Shown here: positions 45,406 through 54,500 of the stretch, piece after piece
Layout of the letters: every line of letters starts with the position of its first letter
Numbering within the stretch: position 1 is the first letter of the stretch
DNA from: an uncultured Clostridia bacterium
GTDB lineage: Bacteria > Bacillota > Clostridia > Lachnospirales > Lachnospiraceae
Length of the DNA stretch: 64,000 nucleotides
NCBI GenBank assembly: GCA_948467395.1
Contig: CAOKDX010000002.1
Span: 1-64,000 of the forward strand
Reading direction: 5' to 3'
Translations under genes and position numbers: made by a program
Notes under the pieces: model-generated
What the model was told of the DNA's origin: nothing
Databases searched by the model: none
The model's input: the letters and a program-made list of their open reading frames with translations, nothing else

Positions 45406-46821
45406 ATGATTTTTTCTACTTATGAATTTGTTTTACTGTTTTTTCCCATTACATTTTTTGGATACTTTGTACTTCATCATTACAAGCTTCATTCCTGTGC
45501 CAAACTGTGGCTTGTTCTGGCATCCTTCTATTTTTACGCCCAGGGAAGTCCGGATTTCTTTCCCTTCTTTCTCGGCAGCGTGGTGGGGAATTATGTAATC
45601 GGAAATATGCTGAGCAAGCTGCAGGGGAGCCGATACCGTTTTGAGAGAGGGCTTGTCCTCACGCTGGGGGTGCTGGCAAACTGCGGGCTGCTGGGATATT
45701 ACAAATATACTGATTTTTTTCTTATGAATATAAACCGGCTGACAGGCTCCCGCCTGCAGCTGCTGCACATTATACTGCCCATCGGCATCTCCTTTTTCAC
45801 CTTTCAGCTGATCGCCTTTCTTGTGGATTCCTTCCGGGGGGAGACGAAAAATTATGACGTGCTGGACTATCTTTTATTTATCACCTTTTTCCCGCAGCTG
45901 ATCGTGGGCCCCATCATCCATCATGCGGAAATCGTTCCTCAGTTCGCCAATCCGAAAAACCATCATCTGATCTACCAGAATGTGGCGAGGGGGCTATTTA
46001 TTTTCTCCATTGGATGTGCCAAAAAGATGCTGGTGGCGGATCCACTGACGACAGACGCCCAGTCCTTTTTTAACAATATCACCACAGATCTGCCCATGCT
46101 GCAGTCATGGTTTCACTCCATCGAGTACACGGTGTCGTATTATTTTGACCTCTCGGGATATGCCGATATGGCCATCGGCCTGGGCTGCCTCTTTAATATT
46201 TCGATTCCGCAGAATTTTAATTCTCCCTATAAGGCAAAGGATTTTCAGGAGTATTGGCAGCGCTGGCACATGACCCTGTCACGTTTCCTCGGCTCTTATA
46301 TTTTCCGAAATGTATACAAAAAAGGGACGAAATACCGTAATTATTATGTCGCTACCATGGCTACCTTCCTTGTGTCCGGCTTCTGGCACGGGGCAGGCTG
46401 GACCTTTGTGGCCTGGGGACTGATCAACGGCGCTCTGGTGTGTATCGCATCCTGGCGCAAAAAGAGGGGGAAGGATACGCCGGCATGGCTTGGGATTCCG
46501 CTGACCTTCTTATTTGCCGTACTGACAAGGATTTTGTTTGTTTCCTTAAATTTCAGGCAGTCCTGGCAGGTATTTAAGGGACTGTTCCATGTCAATAGTC
46601 TGAATATGCCTGATTTTACAGCATTTCTAACGGATAACTGGTACAATATTGCGCTGACTTTTATCGGGCTTGGGATCTGCTGGTTCCTTCCTACCACAAA
46701 GACGATTATGGACAAGTACTTTAAGACAGACTGGAAATATCTGCTGTATGCCGCCGTGCTGCTTGCTGTCTGCATTTGCAATATGGACAAGGTCGTACAA
46801 TTTTTGTACTTTCAGTTTTGA
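45406..46821 (+). CDS. MBOAT-family O-acyltransferase (AlgI/DltB-like)
   Basis: 471 aa, about 10-12 membrane segments. The N-terminus MIFSTYEFVLLFFPITFFGYFVL, the FFPQLIVGPIIHHAEIVPQF stretch and the invariant His in SGFWHGAGWTFVAWG (near residue 328) are diagnostic. Such proteins pass acyl groups across the membrane to polysaccharides or teichoic acids. The next gene is the probable extracytoplasmic partner. The ATG at 45406 lacks a close ribosome-binding site: AGGAGG is 26 bases away, with a small GGCAGGCGCTGCC hairpin between. Confidence 0.93.
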   Translation: MIFSTYEFVLLFFPITFFGYFVLHHYKLHSCAKLWLVLASFYFYAQGSPDFFPFFLGSVVGNYVIGNMLSKLQGSRYRFERGLVLTLGVLANCGLLGYYKYTDFFLMNINRLTGSRLQLLHIILPIGISFFTFQLIAFLVDSFRGETKNYDVLDYLLFITFFPQLIVGPIIHHAEIVPQFANPKNHHLIYQNVARGLFIFSIGCAKKMLVADPLTTDAQSFFNNITTDLPMLQSWFHSIEYTVSYYFDLSGYADMAIGLGCLFNISIPQNFNSPYKAKDFQEYWQRWHMTLSRFLGSYIFRNVYKKGTKYRNYYVATMATFLVSGFWHGAGWTFVAWGLINGALVCIASWRKKRGKDTPAWLGIPLTFLFAVLTRILFVSLNFRQSWQVFKGLFHVNSLNMPDFTAFLTDNWYNIALTFIGLGICWFLPTTKTIMDKYFKTDWKYLLYAAVLLAVCICNMDKVVQFLYFQF

Positions 46822-46856
46822 TTACCGAATCAAAAAATCAGAAGGAGATAGAGCTT

Positions 46857-48005
46857 ATGATGAACTCAAAGAAGTGGGCGGCCGCCTTTGTGGGCCTGAT
46901 TGTACTTGTTCTCGCTGGTATCATGTTGCTGAATTATGTTGTGGATCCCTATAAATATTTCAGCAGCCAGAGCGGCGATTACTACGAGGCAGACGAGAAC
47001 GACTATCTGCGGGAGCAGAAGGCGGAGCACATTAAAAAATTCAATGGCAATTATGATGCCTATCTGGTCTGCGGCTCAAAGGGCGGTGCGCTTCGGACCG
47101 AGAAGCTGAAGGAACTGGATGGCTATGATTATTATAACTGCTGGGTGCTCTCCGGCAATCTTGTAGATTATCTTGCCTATGTACAATATATACTGGAAAA
47201 TACAGAGGCGAAGAAGATCCTTCTTCAGCTCTCTACTTCCGAGCTGCACGAATTCAGCCGGGAAGATCACGGCGATATCTATGAGGTGCCCGCTGTAGTG
47301 AGCGGCGAATCCAAAGTGGCAGAATATATGAAATTCCTTATGATGAATCCATCTGTGGCGTGGGAGAAGCTCACGGGGGAAAAGACGGAGAAATATCCCT
47401 GTCTCCCCACCGGAGAGCGGAACCTGACGAAATATTACCAGTACTACAATAGTACTGCCAGTGCAGATAACTTTAATTATGGCAGTTATATTCTCTGGAA
47501 TTCGGCGAAGTACTTCAAATATATGGATCAGGATGTACCTGAGAAGCCCCGCACAATGGAACAGATTGTCTTTACACTGCGCGAGATAGACCGGCTATGT
47601 AAGAAGAAGGGAGTGGAGCTGCAGGTAATCTATGCCCCCCTGTTTGCCGCCCAGATGATGCGTTATGAAGGGGAGACCTTTTACGACCTGCTGGAAGAAT
47701 CCGTGATGATCTTTGACGAGGTGTGGTGTTTCAATAATTTTAACGGGCTTACCATGTGTCCCTATAATTTCTATAATATTTCCCATTATTTTTATGAGAT
47801 GGGAGATCTGATGGTGGATACGATGAAGGGGAAAGATACGGGGTATAATGATTTTGGTGTTCTTTTGAAAAGAGAGAATGTGGGAACAGAGATTGCGAAG
47901 AGAAAACAAAAGCTGGCGGAGCTAAAAGCATTTTATCTCAAAAACCATACACTGCCCTATGAGGGGTTTGCTTCTGCCTACAATCTCAAGAAGATTTACG
48001 GATAA
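46857..48005 (+). CDS. putative SGNH-like partner of the MBOAT acyltransferase
   Basis: 382 aa. Residues 4-26 are a membrane anchor, leaving the bulk outside. LVCGSKGGALRTEKL (near 65) resembles the GxS block of DltD/AlgJ-type proteins with Ser as possible nucleophile; YYNCWVLSGNLVDYLAYVQYIL and a late NISHYFYEMGDLMVD would give the paired Asp/Asn and His. The match is loose and I cannot confirm the catalytic set. AAGGAG nine bases before ATG 46857, 35 bases after the MBOAT stop. The pairing itself is the main argument for its role. Confidence 0.68.
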   Translation: MMNSKKWAAAFVGLIVLVLAGIMLLNYVVDPYKYFSSQSGDYYEADENDYLREQKAEHIKKFNGNYDAYLVCGSKGGALRTEKLKELDGYDYYNCWVLSGNLVDYLAYVQYILENTEAKKILLQLSTSELHEFSREDHGDIYEVPAVVSGESKVAEYMKFLMMNPSVAWEKLTGEKTEKYPCLPTGERNLTKYYQYYNSTASADNFNYGSYILWNSAKYFKYMDQDVPEKPRTMEQIVFTLREIDRLCKKKGVELQVIYAPLFAAQMMRYEGETFYDLLEESVMIFDEVWCFNNFNGLTMCPYNFYNISHYFYEMGDLMVDTMKGKDTGYNDFGVLLKRENVGTEIAKRKQKLAELKAFYLKNHTLPYEGFASAYNLKKIYG

Positions 48006-48012
48006 TTTTTTC

Positions 48013-48041
48013 TTGCTATTTGCTATGAAAATATGTACAAT
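48013..48041 (+). promoter_or_regulatory. promoter of scpA-scpB
   Basis: TTGCTA (48013-48018), 17 bases, TACAAT (48036-48041). The -10 overlaps the left arm of the terminator at 48039. Confidence 0.65.
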
Positions 48042-48074
48042 AGAGTGTATGTTTTTAATACGCTCTATTTTTTT
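48039..48074 (+). terminator. terminator of the esterase-MBOAT operon
   Basis: AATAGAGTGTAT (48039-48050), loop GTTTTTA, ATACGCTCTATT (48058-48069) with one wobble, then T-run to 48074. The scpA ribosome-binding site GGAGGT follows at once (48075). Transcripts from the scpA promoter lack the left arm. Confidence 0.8.
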
Positions 48075-48086
48075 GGAGGTGACGGC

Positions 48087-48848
48087 TTGGAACTTACTGT
48101 GAAGCTGGAAGTATTTGACGGACCCCTGGATCTGCTGCTGCATCTGATCGAGAAAAACAAGGTGGATATTTTTGATATTCCCATTGTTCTGATTACAGAA
48201 CAGTATCTGGACTATGTCGGTCAGATGGATACGAAGGATATGGATCTGATGAGCGAGTTCCTTGTGATGGCTGCCACCCTGATCCGGATCAAATCGAAAA
48301 TGCTGCTTCCCAGGGAAGAAAAAGAGGAAGAGGAGGAAGAGGATCCGAGACAGGAGCTGGTAGAGCGGCTCCTGGAATATAAGATGTATAAATATGCTTC
48401 CTTTGAACTGAAGGACAGGCAGTATGATGCGGCGAAGGTGTTCTTTAAGGAACCCTCCATACCGGATGAGGTAAAAGACTATAAAGAGGATATTGATTAT
48501 GACGAACTGCTTTCGGACGTCACCCTGTCTAAGCTGCAGGAAATATTTGATTCCGTTATGCAGAAGCAGGTGGATAAAATTGATCCCATCCGCAGTAAGT
48601 TTGGTGAGATAGAGAAGGAAGAGATCAATATCGAGGATCAGATGATCTTTGTGGAAGAATATGCCATGCTGCACGGAACCTTTTATTTCCGGAAACTCCT
48701 GGAACGGGGCTCCGGCAAAAGCTATGTCATTGTAACTTTTCTCAGCGTGCTTGAGATGATGAAAACAGGCAGGCTCCGCATCGTTCAGGAAAAGCTGTTT
48801 GGCGATATGCTGATTACATATCAGAAAAGGCAGGCGGAGACAGCTTAA
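48087..48848 (+). CDS. scpA: segregation and condensation protein A
   Basis: 253 aa. Kleisin subunit that closes the SMC ring in chromosome compaction. The N-terminal domain LEVFDGPLDLLLHLIEKNKVDIFDIPI is diagnostic; a very acidic linker (EEKEEEEEEDPRQE, near 75-88) is followed by the C-terminal winged helix (TFLSVLEMMKTGRLRIVQEKLFGDMLIT). The start is TTG at 48087 with GGAGGT six bases upstream; the longer open frame from 48033 overlaps the terminator. scpB follows after 27 bases. Confidence 0.95.
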   Translation: MELTVKLEVFDGPLDLLLHLIEKNKVDIFDIPIVLITEQYLDYVGQMDTKDMDLMSEFLVMAATLIRIKSKMLLPREEKEEEEEEDPRQELVERLLEYKMYKYASFELKDRQYDAAKVFFKEPSIPDEVKDYKEDIDYDELLSDVTLSKLQEIFDSVMQKQVDKIDPIRSKFGEIEKEEINIEDQMIFVEEYAMLHGTFYFRKLLERGSGKSYVIVTFLSVLEMMKTGRLRIVQEKLFGDMLITYQKRQAETA

Positions 48849-48875
48849 ATAAAGCAGGAAAATCAGGAGGTTATT

Positions 48876-49490
48876 ATGAATATAAAGAAACTGGAAGCGG
48901 TGGTGGAGGCAATTCTATTTACCATGGGTGAAACTGTGGAACTGGAGCGGCTGGCAGCGGCGGTAGGACACGATGAGGACACGGTGAGAAAAATTATCCG
49001 CAGCATGATCACCAGGTATGAGGAGGAGGACAGGGGCATCCATCTGATCGAACTGGATGGTTCTTTTCAGCTCTGTACGAAACCAGAGATGTATGAATAT
49101 CTGATTAAAGTGGCACATATACCGAAGAAGCATGTACTTACGGATGTCCTTCTGGAAACCCTTTCCATTATTGCCTATAAGCAGCCAATCACCAGACTGG
49201 AGATTGAAAAGATCCGCGGGGTATCTTGTGACCATGCAGTCAATAAGCTGGTGGAGTATGGCCTGATCTGTGAAGCCGGCCGTCTGGACGCGCCGGGACG
49301 GCCCATTCTGTTTGCCACGACGGAGGAATTTTTGAGATATTTCGGCATCGAATCCCTGGAGGATCTGCCGATACTGAATCAGGAGACCATCGAGGATTTC
49401 AAGGAAGAGGCGGAGCGGGAAGTGATGAATGAATGGCAGAGAGGCGGGATGGAAGAATTGACAGACAGCGCAGATAGTAGTAATATATAA
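48876..49490 (+). CDS. scpB: segregation and condensation protein B
   Basis: 204 aa. Partner of ScpA and SMC with two winged-helix domains: VVEAILFTMGETVELERLAAAVG at the start and DVLLETLSIIAYKQPITRLEIEKIRGVSCDHAVNKLVEYGLI at about 87-128. AGGAGG five bases before ATG 48876. The 87-base gap to the chemotaxis gene holds a 9-bp hairpin (49505-49526, AGTTCAACG-ATGC-CGTTGGACT) without a T-tail. Confidence 0.95.
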   Translation: MNIKKLEAVVEAILFTMGETVELERLAAAVGHDEDTVRKIIRSMITRYEEEDRGIHLIELDGSFQLCTKPEMYEYLIKVAHIPKKHVLTDVLLETLSIIAYKQPITRLEIEKIRGVSCDHAVNKLVEYGLICEAGRLDAPGRPILFATTEEFLRYFGIESLEDLPILNQETIEDFKEEAEREVMNEWQRGGMEELTDSADSSNI

Positions 49491-49577
49491 AGGAGGGCTA
49501 GTTCAGTTCAACGATGCCGTTGGACTATTCTGCCAGAGTGTGAATTGTACGGGAATGTATTGAGGGGGGACAGGTTT

Positions 49578-51302
49578 ATGAAGAGAAAGCCCAGGAGGCT
49601 GAGCATTGGCATTAAGATCATAGTTCCTGTGGGGTTGCTGATCATACTTGTATGTATGGTAATTGGGCTTAATTCCTATCAGAGAATGAAAGACGGTTTT
49701 GTCCAGCAGGGAGTGGACAGTGCCGACGTGGCTGCTGGCATTGCCCTGAATGACATAAACGGGGATTTGATTGCCGATCTGAACGAAAAGGGAAAAGAAT
49801 CGGAGCACTATGATGAGCTGATCACACAGCTGAGAGGGATCCGGGATACATGCGGGATCGCTTTTCTCTATATTCTGTATACGGATAAAAGTAAGGTGTA
49901 CTACAGTCTGGATACGGATGACACTTCCAATCAGTATCAGCCGGGAGATGAATTTTCTGTTTCTTATGAAGAGCTTGCCGATGTATTCAGCGGCACGGAT
50001 TATGTCCAGGATTATATTGATTCCACGGCGGATGGGGAATTGATTACGGTATATAAGCCCATTAAGGACGGCAGTGGAAAGATAACCGGTGTGCTGGGAT
50101 GCGATTACGATGCCGGCAGAGTGGTTTCCCGGCTTGAGGTTTCCCGCAGCCGCGTGTTCCAGCTCTGTGCCATCTGTCTTGCCATTGCCCTGATCCTGCT
50201 TATTTTGATCACAAGGGGAATTATGAAAAATATGCGCCGGGTTGACAGCAAATTGTATGATCTGGTAAATCATGGCGGTGACCTGACACAGAAACTGGAT
50301 ATCCGGTCCGGTGATGAGATGGAGCTGATCGCCGGCAGCGTGAATACACTGTTAGATTATATCTGCCAGATCATGAAAAATATCAACCGAAATTCAGAGA
50401 ATCTCAATCATTCATCCAAAGAGGTACTGGACAGCCTTATGGGGGCACAGGACAACATCGCAGATGTCTCGGCTACTATGCAGGAGATGAGTGCGGCCAT
50501 GGAGGAGACAGATTCTTCACTGACTCATGTGACAGAATCCATATCCGGGATTTATCAGCTTATTGGTGAAATTGCAGATTCAGCCGGTGAGGGGACCCGG
50601 ATGTCCCAGGATATTCTGGGGAACGCCGCACAGATCAAAGAAGATGCGGTGGCACAACAGAGTGAGGCAAAGGTACAGGTGCAGGAAATCGTAGATGCCA
50701 TAAACCAGAAGATAGAGAAGTCAGATTCTGTGAAGAAGATTGATGAGCTGACACAGGAGATACTGAATATCACCAGCCAGACAAATCTGCTCTCCCTGAA
50801 TGCCAGTATTGAAGCGGCAAGAGCAGGAGAGGCAGGTAAGGGCTTTGCTGTAGTGGCCAGTGAGATCAGTGAGCTGGCAAATCATTCCGCCGAGGCAACG
50901 ATGCAGATCCAGGCTGTCAGCCGGGAGGTGATCGGCGCAGTAAATGAACTTGCCATGGAATCACAGAAAATGGTCCGGTTTATAGACGAGGTGGCGATGC
51001 AGGGGTATGAAAAGCTGCTGCGTACAAGCGGGAGTTATCAGGATGATGTGTCCACCATTAACCGGAAAATGCAGGATTTTGCCAGAGAGAGCCAGCAGCT
51101 GCGGGAGAATATTGATTTTGTGCAGCAGACAATACAGGCTATCAGTCTTGCCGTGGGAGAGAGTGCCACCGGCATTATGGATACAACGCAGCTGGCTGTG
51201 CAGTTGACGGACAGTATGACGGAAATTGGAGATCAGGCGGGCAGCAACCGGGAGATTTCCGAAGAGCTCAATCAGGAAGTTCATAAATTTAAACTGGAGT
51301 GA
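49578..51302 (+). CDS. methyl-accepting chemotaxis protein
   Basis: 574 aa. A membrane segment at about 14-36, an extracytoplasmic sensor domain (about 37-192; dCache-like remains such as [20 protein letters not shown] and [22 protein letters not shown]), a second segment (about 196-216) and a HAMP region lead to the signalling domain. The hairpin tip [34 protein letters not shown] is present. Ligand unknown. No flagellar or che genes are in the window. ATG 49578, GGGGGGACAGG upstream; a longer frame from 49545 is weaker. Confidence 0.92.
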   Translation: MKRKPRRLSIGIKIIVPVGLLIILVCMVIGLNSYQRMKDGFVQQGVDSADVAAGIALNDINGDLIADLNEKGKESEHYDELITQLRGIRDTCGIAFLYILYTDKSKVYYSLDTDDTSNQYQPGDEFSVSYEELADVFSGTDYVQDYIDSTADGELITVYKPIKDGSGKITGVLGCDYDAGRVVSRLEVSRSRVFQLCAICLAIALILLILITRGIMKNMRRVDSKLYDLVNHGGDLTQKLDIRSGDEMELIAGSVNTLLDYICQIMKNINRNSENLNHSSKEVLDSLMGAQDNIADVSATMQEMSAAMEETDSSLTHVTESISGIYQLIGEIADSAGEGTRMSQDILGNAAQIKEDAVAQQSEAKVQVQEIVDAINQKIEKSDSVKKIDELTQEILNITSQTNLLSLNASIEAARAGEAGKGFAVVASEISELANHSAEATMQIQAVSREVIGAVNELAMESQKMVRFIDEVAMQGYEKLLRTSGSYQDDVSTINRKMQDFARESQQLRENIDFVQQTIQAISLAVGESATGIMDTTQLAVQLTDSMTEIGDQAGSNREISEELNQEVHKFKLE

Positions 51303-51307
51303 ATGCT

Positions 51308-51394
51308 ATGAGTTATAATCCATTGTTGAAAAATCAGAATGGGGACGATGACCACATGGATCCTCTATGCAAACGGCAACTGTTGTTTGTATAG
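51308..51394 (+). CDS. tiny ORF after the chemotaxis gene
   Basis: 28 codons (begins MSYNPLLKNQNGDDDH), ATG six bases after the chemotaxis stop with GGAG eight bases upstream, so it could be translated by coupling. I recognise no family. It may be a remnant of a lost gene. The remainder of the 51395-51480 stretch has an AACGGC/GCCGTT stem but nothing I can name. Confidence 0.2.
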   Translation: MSYNPLLKNQNGDDDHMDPLCKRQLLFV

Positions 51395-51480
51395 CGAAAC
51401 GGCGGGTTCAAATTCATGCCGTTAAGCGAAGATTACAGTTTTTTACTGGCCGGCTGCAGAATGATATTCTAAATTCCTGC

Positions 51481-51509
51481 TTGCAATTTTGCACCCTTTG
51501 TTATATAAT
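51481..51509 (+). promoter_or_regulatory. strong sigma-A promoter of gltB
   Basis: TTGCAA (51481-51486), 17 bases, perfect TATAAT (51504-51509). The start point would be near 51516. Confidence 0.85.
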
Positions 51510-51519
51510 AACGAAGGAC

Positions 51520-51570
51520 AAAGACGTCAAAGATACACAGGAGGTGTATTTTTTGGCGTCTTTTTATTTT
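51520..51570 (+). promoter_or_regulatory. terminator-like leader hairpin of gltB (candidate attenuator)
   Basis: AAAGACGTCAAA (51520-51531) pairs with TTTGGCGTCTTT (51552-51563), one wobble, around an inner ATACAC-AGGAG-GTGTAT stem (51533-51549), followed by TTATTTTT. It has the form of an intrinsic terminator. It begins only about four bases after the predicted start site and ends nine bases before the gltB ribosome-binding site, so nearly the whole leader is this hairpin. No plus-strand gene needs it as terminator except the chemotaxis gene ending 218 bases earlier. Confidence 0.7.
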
Positions 51571-51594
51571 TGCACAGGTAAAGGAGGATTTTCC

Positions 51595-54500
51595 ATGAGC
51601 GGATATGTAGAAGAGTGTAAGAGAAAACCGGTGGGGCTGTATCACCCGGATTTTGAACATGATAACTGTGGAATCGGCGCCATCGTCAATATAAAGGGAA
51701 GAAAAACCCATGATACCGTGAAAAATGCGCTGGAGATCGTGGCAAATCTTGAACACCGCGCCGGTAAGGACGGCGAGGGAAAGACGGGAGACGGCGTCGG
51801 GATCCTGCTGCAGATTTCCCATAAATTCTTCAGCAGGGTAACGAAGGAAATGGGAATCAATATTGGGGAAGAGAGAGAATACGGTGTCGGTATGTTCTTC
51901 TTTCCCCAGGATGAGTTTAAACGGAATCAGGCAAAGAAAATGTTTGAGACCATTATAGAGAAAGAGGGCATGGAATTTCTTGGCTGGCGGCAGGTTCCCA
52001 TCGCGCCGGATATTCTTGGCAGGCGCGCCGTAGACTGTATGCCGTATATTATGCAGGGCTTTGTGAAAAAACCGAAAGAGACCGAGAAAGGACTTGATTT
52101 TGACCGCAAGCTCTATATCGCGCGCCGCGTATTTGAGCAGTCCAATGAAAACACCTATGTAGTTTCCCTGTCCTCCCGCACGATCGTCTACAAGGGGATG
52201 TTTTTAGTGTCCCAGCTGAGACTGTTCTTTGATGATCTGCAGGATACAGGCTACGAATCGGCGATCGCCATCGTACATTCCCGTTTTTCCACAAATACCC
52301 AGCCCAGCTGGCAGCGCGCCCATCCCAACCGTTTTATTGTTCATAACGGCGAGATCAATACGATCCTGGGAAATGCGGATAAGATGCTTGCCAGAGAAGA
52401 GACAATGGAATCTGAGCAGTTAAAATCAGAGCTGCACAAGGTACTGCCTGTCATCAATTCCGAAGGGTCGGATTCTGCCATGCTGGACAATACACTGGAA
52501 TTCCTTGTGATGAGCGGGATGGATCTTCCTCTTGCCGTGATGATCACGATTCCGGAGCCATGGGAAAATAACCGCTATATCAGTGATACAAAAAAAGATT
52601 TCTACCAGTATTATGCGACGATGATGGAGCCGTGGGACGGTCCGGCTTCCATATTGTTCTCGGACGGCGACCTGGTGGGCGCTGTGCTGGACCGCAACGG
52701 TCTGCGTCCGTCCCGGTATTATATTACCGATGACGACCAGCTGATCCTCTCTTCCGAGGTGGGCGTGATGCCGATCAGCGAGGAGCATGTGGTGAAAAAG
52801 GACCGCCTGCGTCCTGGCAAGATGCTGCTTGTGGACACGGTAAAGGGAGAACTGGTGGATGATGATGTGCTGAAAGAAAAATATGCCTCGGCGCAGCCGT
52901 ACGGGGAGTGGCTGGACAGCCATCTTGTCAATCTGAAGGAAATCCATATCCCGAACCAGAAGATCCAGCACTATGAAGTGGAGGAGAGAAGGAGGCTGCA
53001 GAAAGCATTTGGCTATACGTATGAGGAAGTGAAAAACTCGATACTTCCGATGGCAAAAAACGGCGGGGAGCCAATTGCGGCAATGGGGCATGACAGCCCG
53101 CTTCCTGTCCTCAGCCGCCAGCCACAGCCGCTGTTTAACTATTTCCGCCAGCGTTTCGCCCAGGTGACGAACCCGCCGATCGACGCCATCCGTGAAGAGG
53201 TTGTCACCTCTACCACCATGTATATCGGGGAAGACGGAAATCTTCTCCAGGAACAGCCGGAAAACTGCCGGGTACTGCAGATCCACAATCCCATTCTGAC
53301 AGATACCGATATCCTGAAAATCAAAAATATGGATGTGCCGGGGTTCCGGACGGCTGTGGTCCCCATTACCTACTATAAAAACACATCGCTGGAAAAGGCC
53401 ATCGACCGTCTGTATCTGGAGGCAGACCGTGCCTACCGGGATGGCGTCAACATACTGATCCTGAGTGACCGGGGTGTGGACGAAAACCATGTGGCGATCC
53501 CGTCCCTGCTGGCGGTGTCCGCCATGCAGCAGCATCTGGTACGCACAAAGAAACGGACCAGTATGGCGATGATCCTGGAAAGTGCCGAGCCAAGGGAGGT
53601 ACACCATTTTGCCACCCTGCTGGGATATGGCGCCAGCGCAGTCAACCCCTATCTTGCCCTGGATACCATTAAGCGCCTGATCGACAGCGATATGCTGGAT
53701 AAGGATTACTATGCGGCAGTCAGTGATTACAATGACGCAGTGCTTCACGGGATTGTGAAGATTGCTTCCAAGATGGGGATCTCCACCATCCAGTCCTATC
53801 AGGGCTCGAAAATATTTGAAGCCATCGGCATCTCCCGTGAAGTGACGGAGAAATATTTTACCGATACCGTTTCCCGCATCGGCGGTATTACCTTAAAGGA
53901 TATTGAAGAACAGGTGGAAGCGCTGCATTCCAAAGCGTTCGATCCGCTGGAGCTGGGCGTAGACACAACGCTCGACAGTGTCGGGATCCACAAATCCAGG
54001 AGCGGCAGGGAAGAGCACCTGTACAATCCGAAGACCATCCATCTTCTGCAGCAGGCAGCCCAGAGGGGGGATTATAAGCTCTTTCAGGAATATTCAAAAG
54101 AGATTGATCGGGAGGACAGCTTTATGAACCTCCGCAGCCTTCTTGGTTTCCGGTTCCCGAAGAAGGGGATTCCGCTGTCCCAGGTGGAGAGTGTGGACAG
54201 TATCGTGAAGCGGTTTAAAACAGGCGCCATGTCGTATGGTTCCATCTCCCAGGAGGCACATGAGACGCTTGCCATCGCCATGAACCGCCTGCACGGTAAA
54301 TCCAACAGCGGGGAGGGCGGTGAGAGTCTGGAACGGCTTGCCTCAGTCAAGGATGAGGTAAACCGCTGCTCGGCGATCAAGCAGGTGGCCTCGGGGCGAT
54401 TCGGCGTCACCTCCCACTACCTGGTCAGCGCCAAGGAGATCCAGATTAAGATGGCACAGGGCGCAAAGCCGGGGGAGGGCGGTCATCTGCCGGGCGGCAA

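Noticed and set aside
49491-49577. Possible cyclic-di-GMP riboswitch before the chemotaxis receptor
   Set aside because: Only a 9-bp hairpin is present; the conserved riboswitch core is absent and the region is too short.
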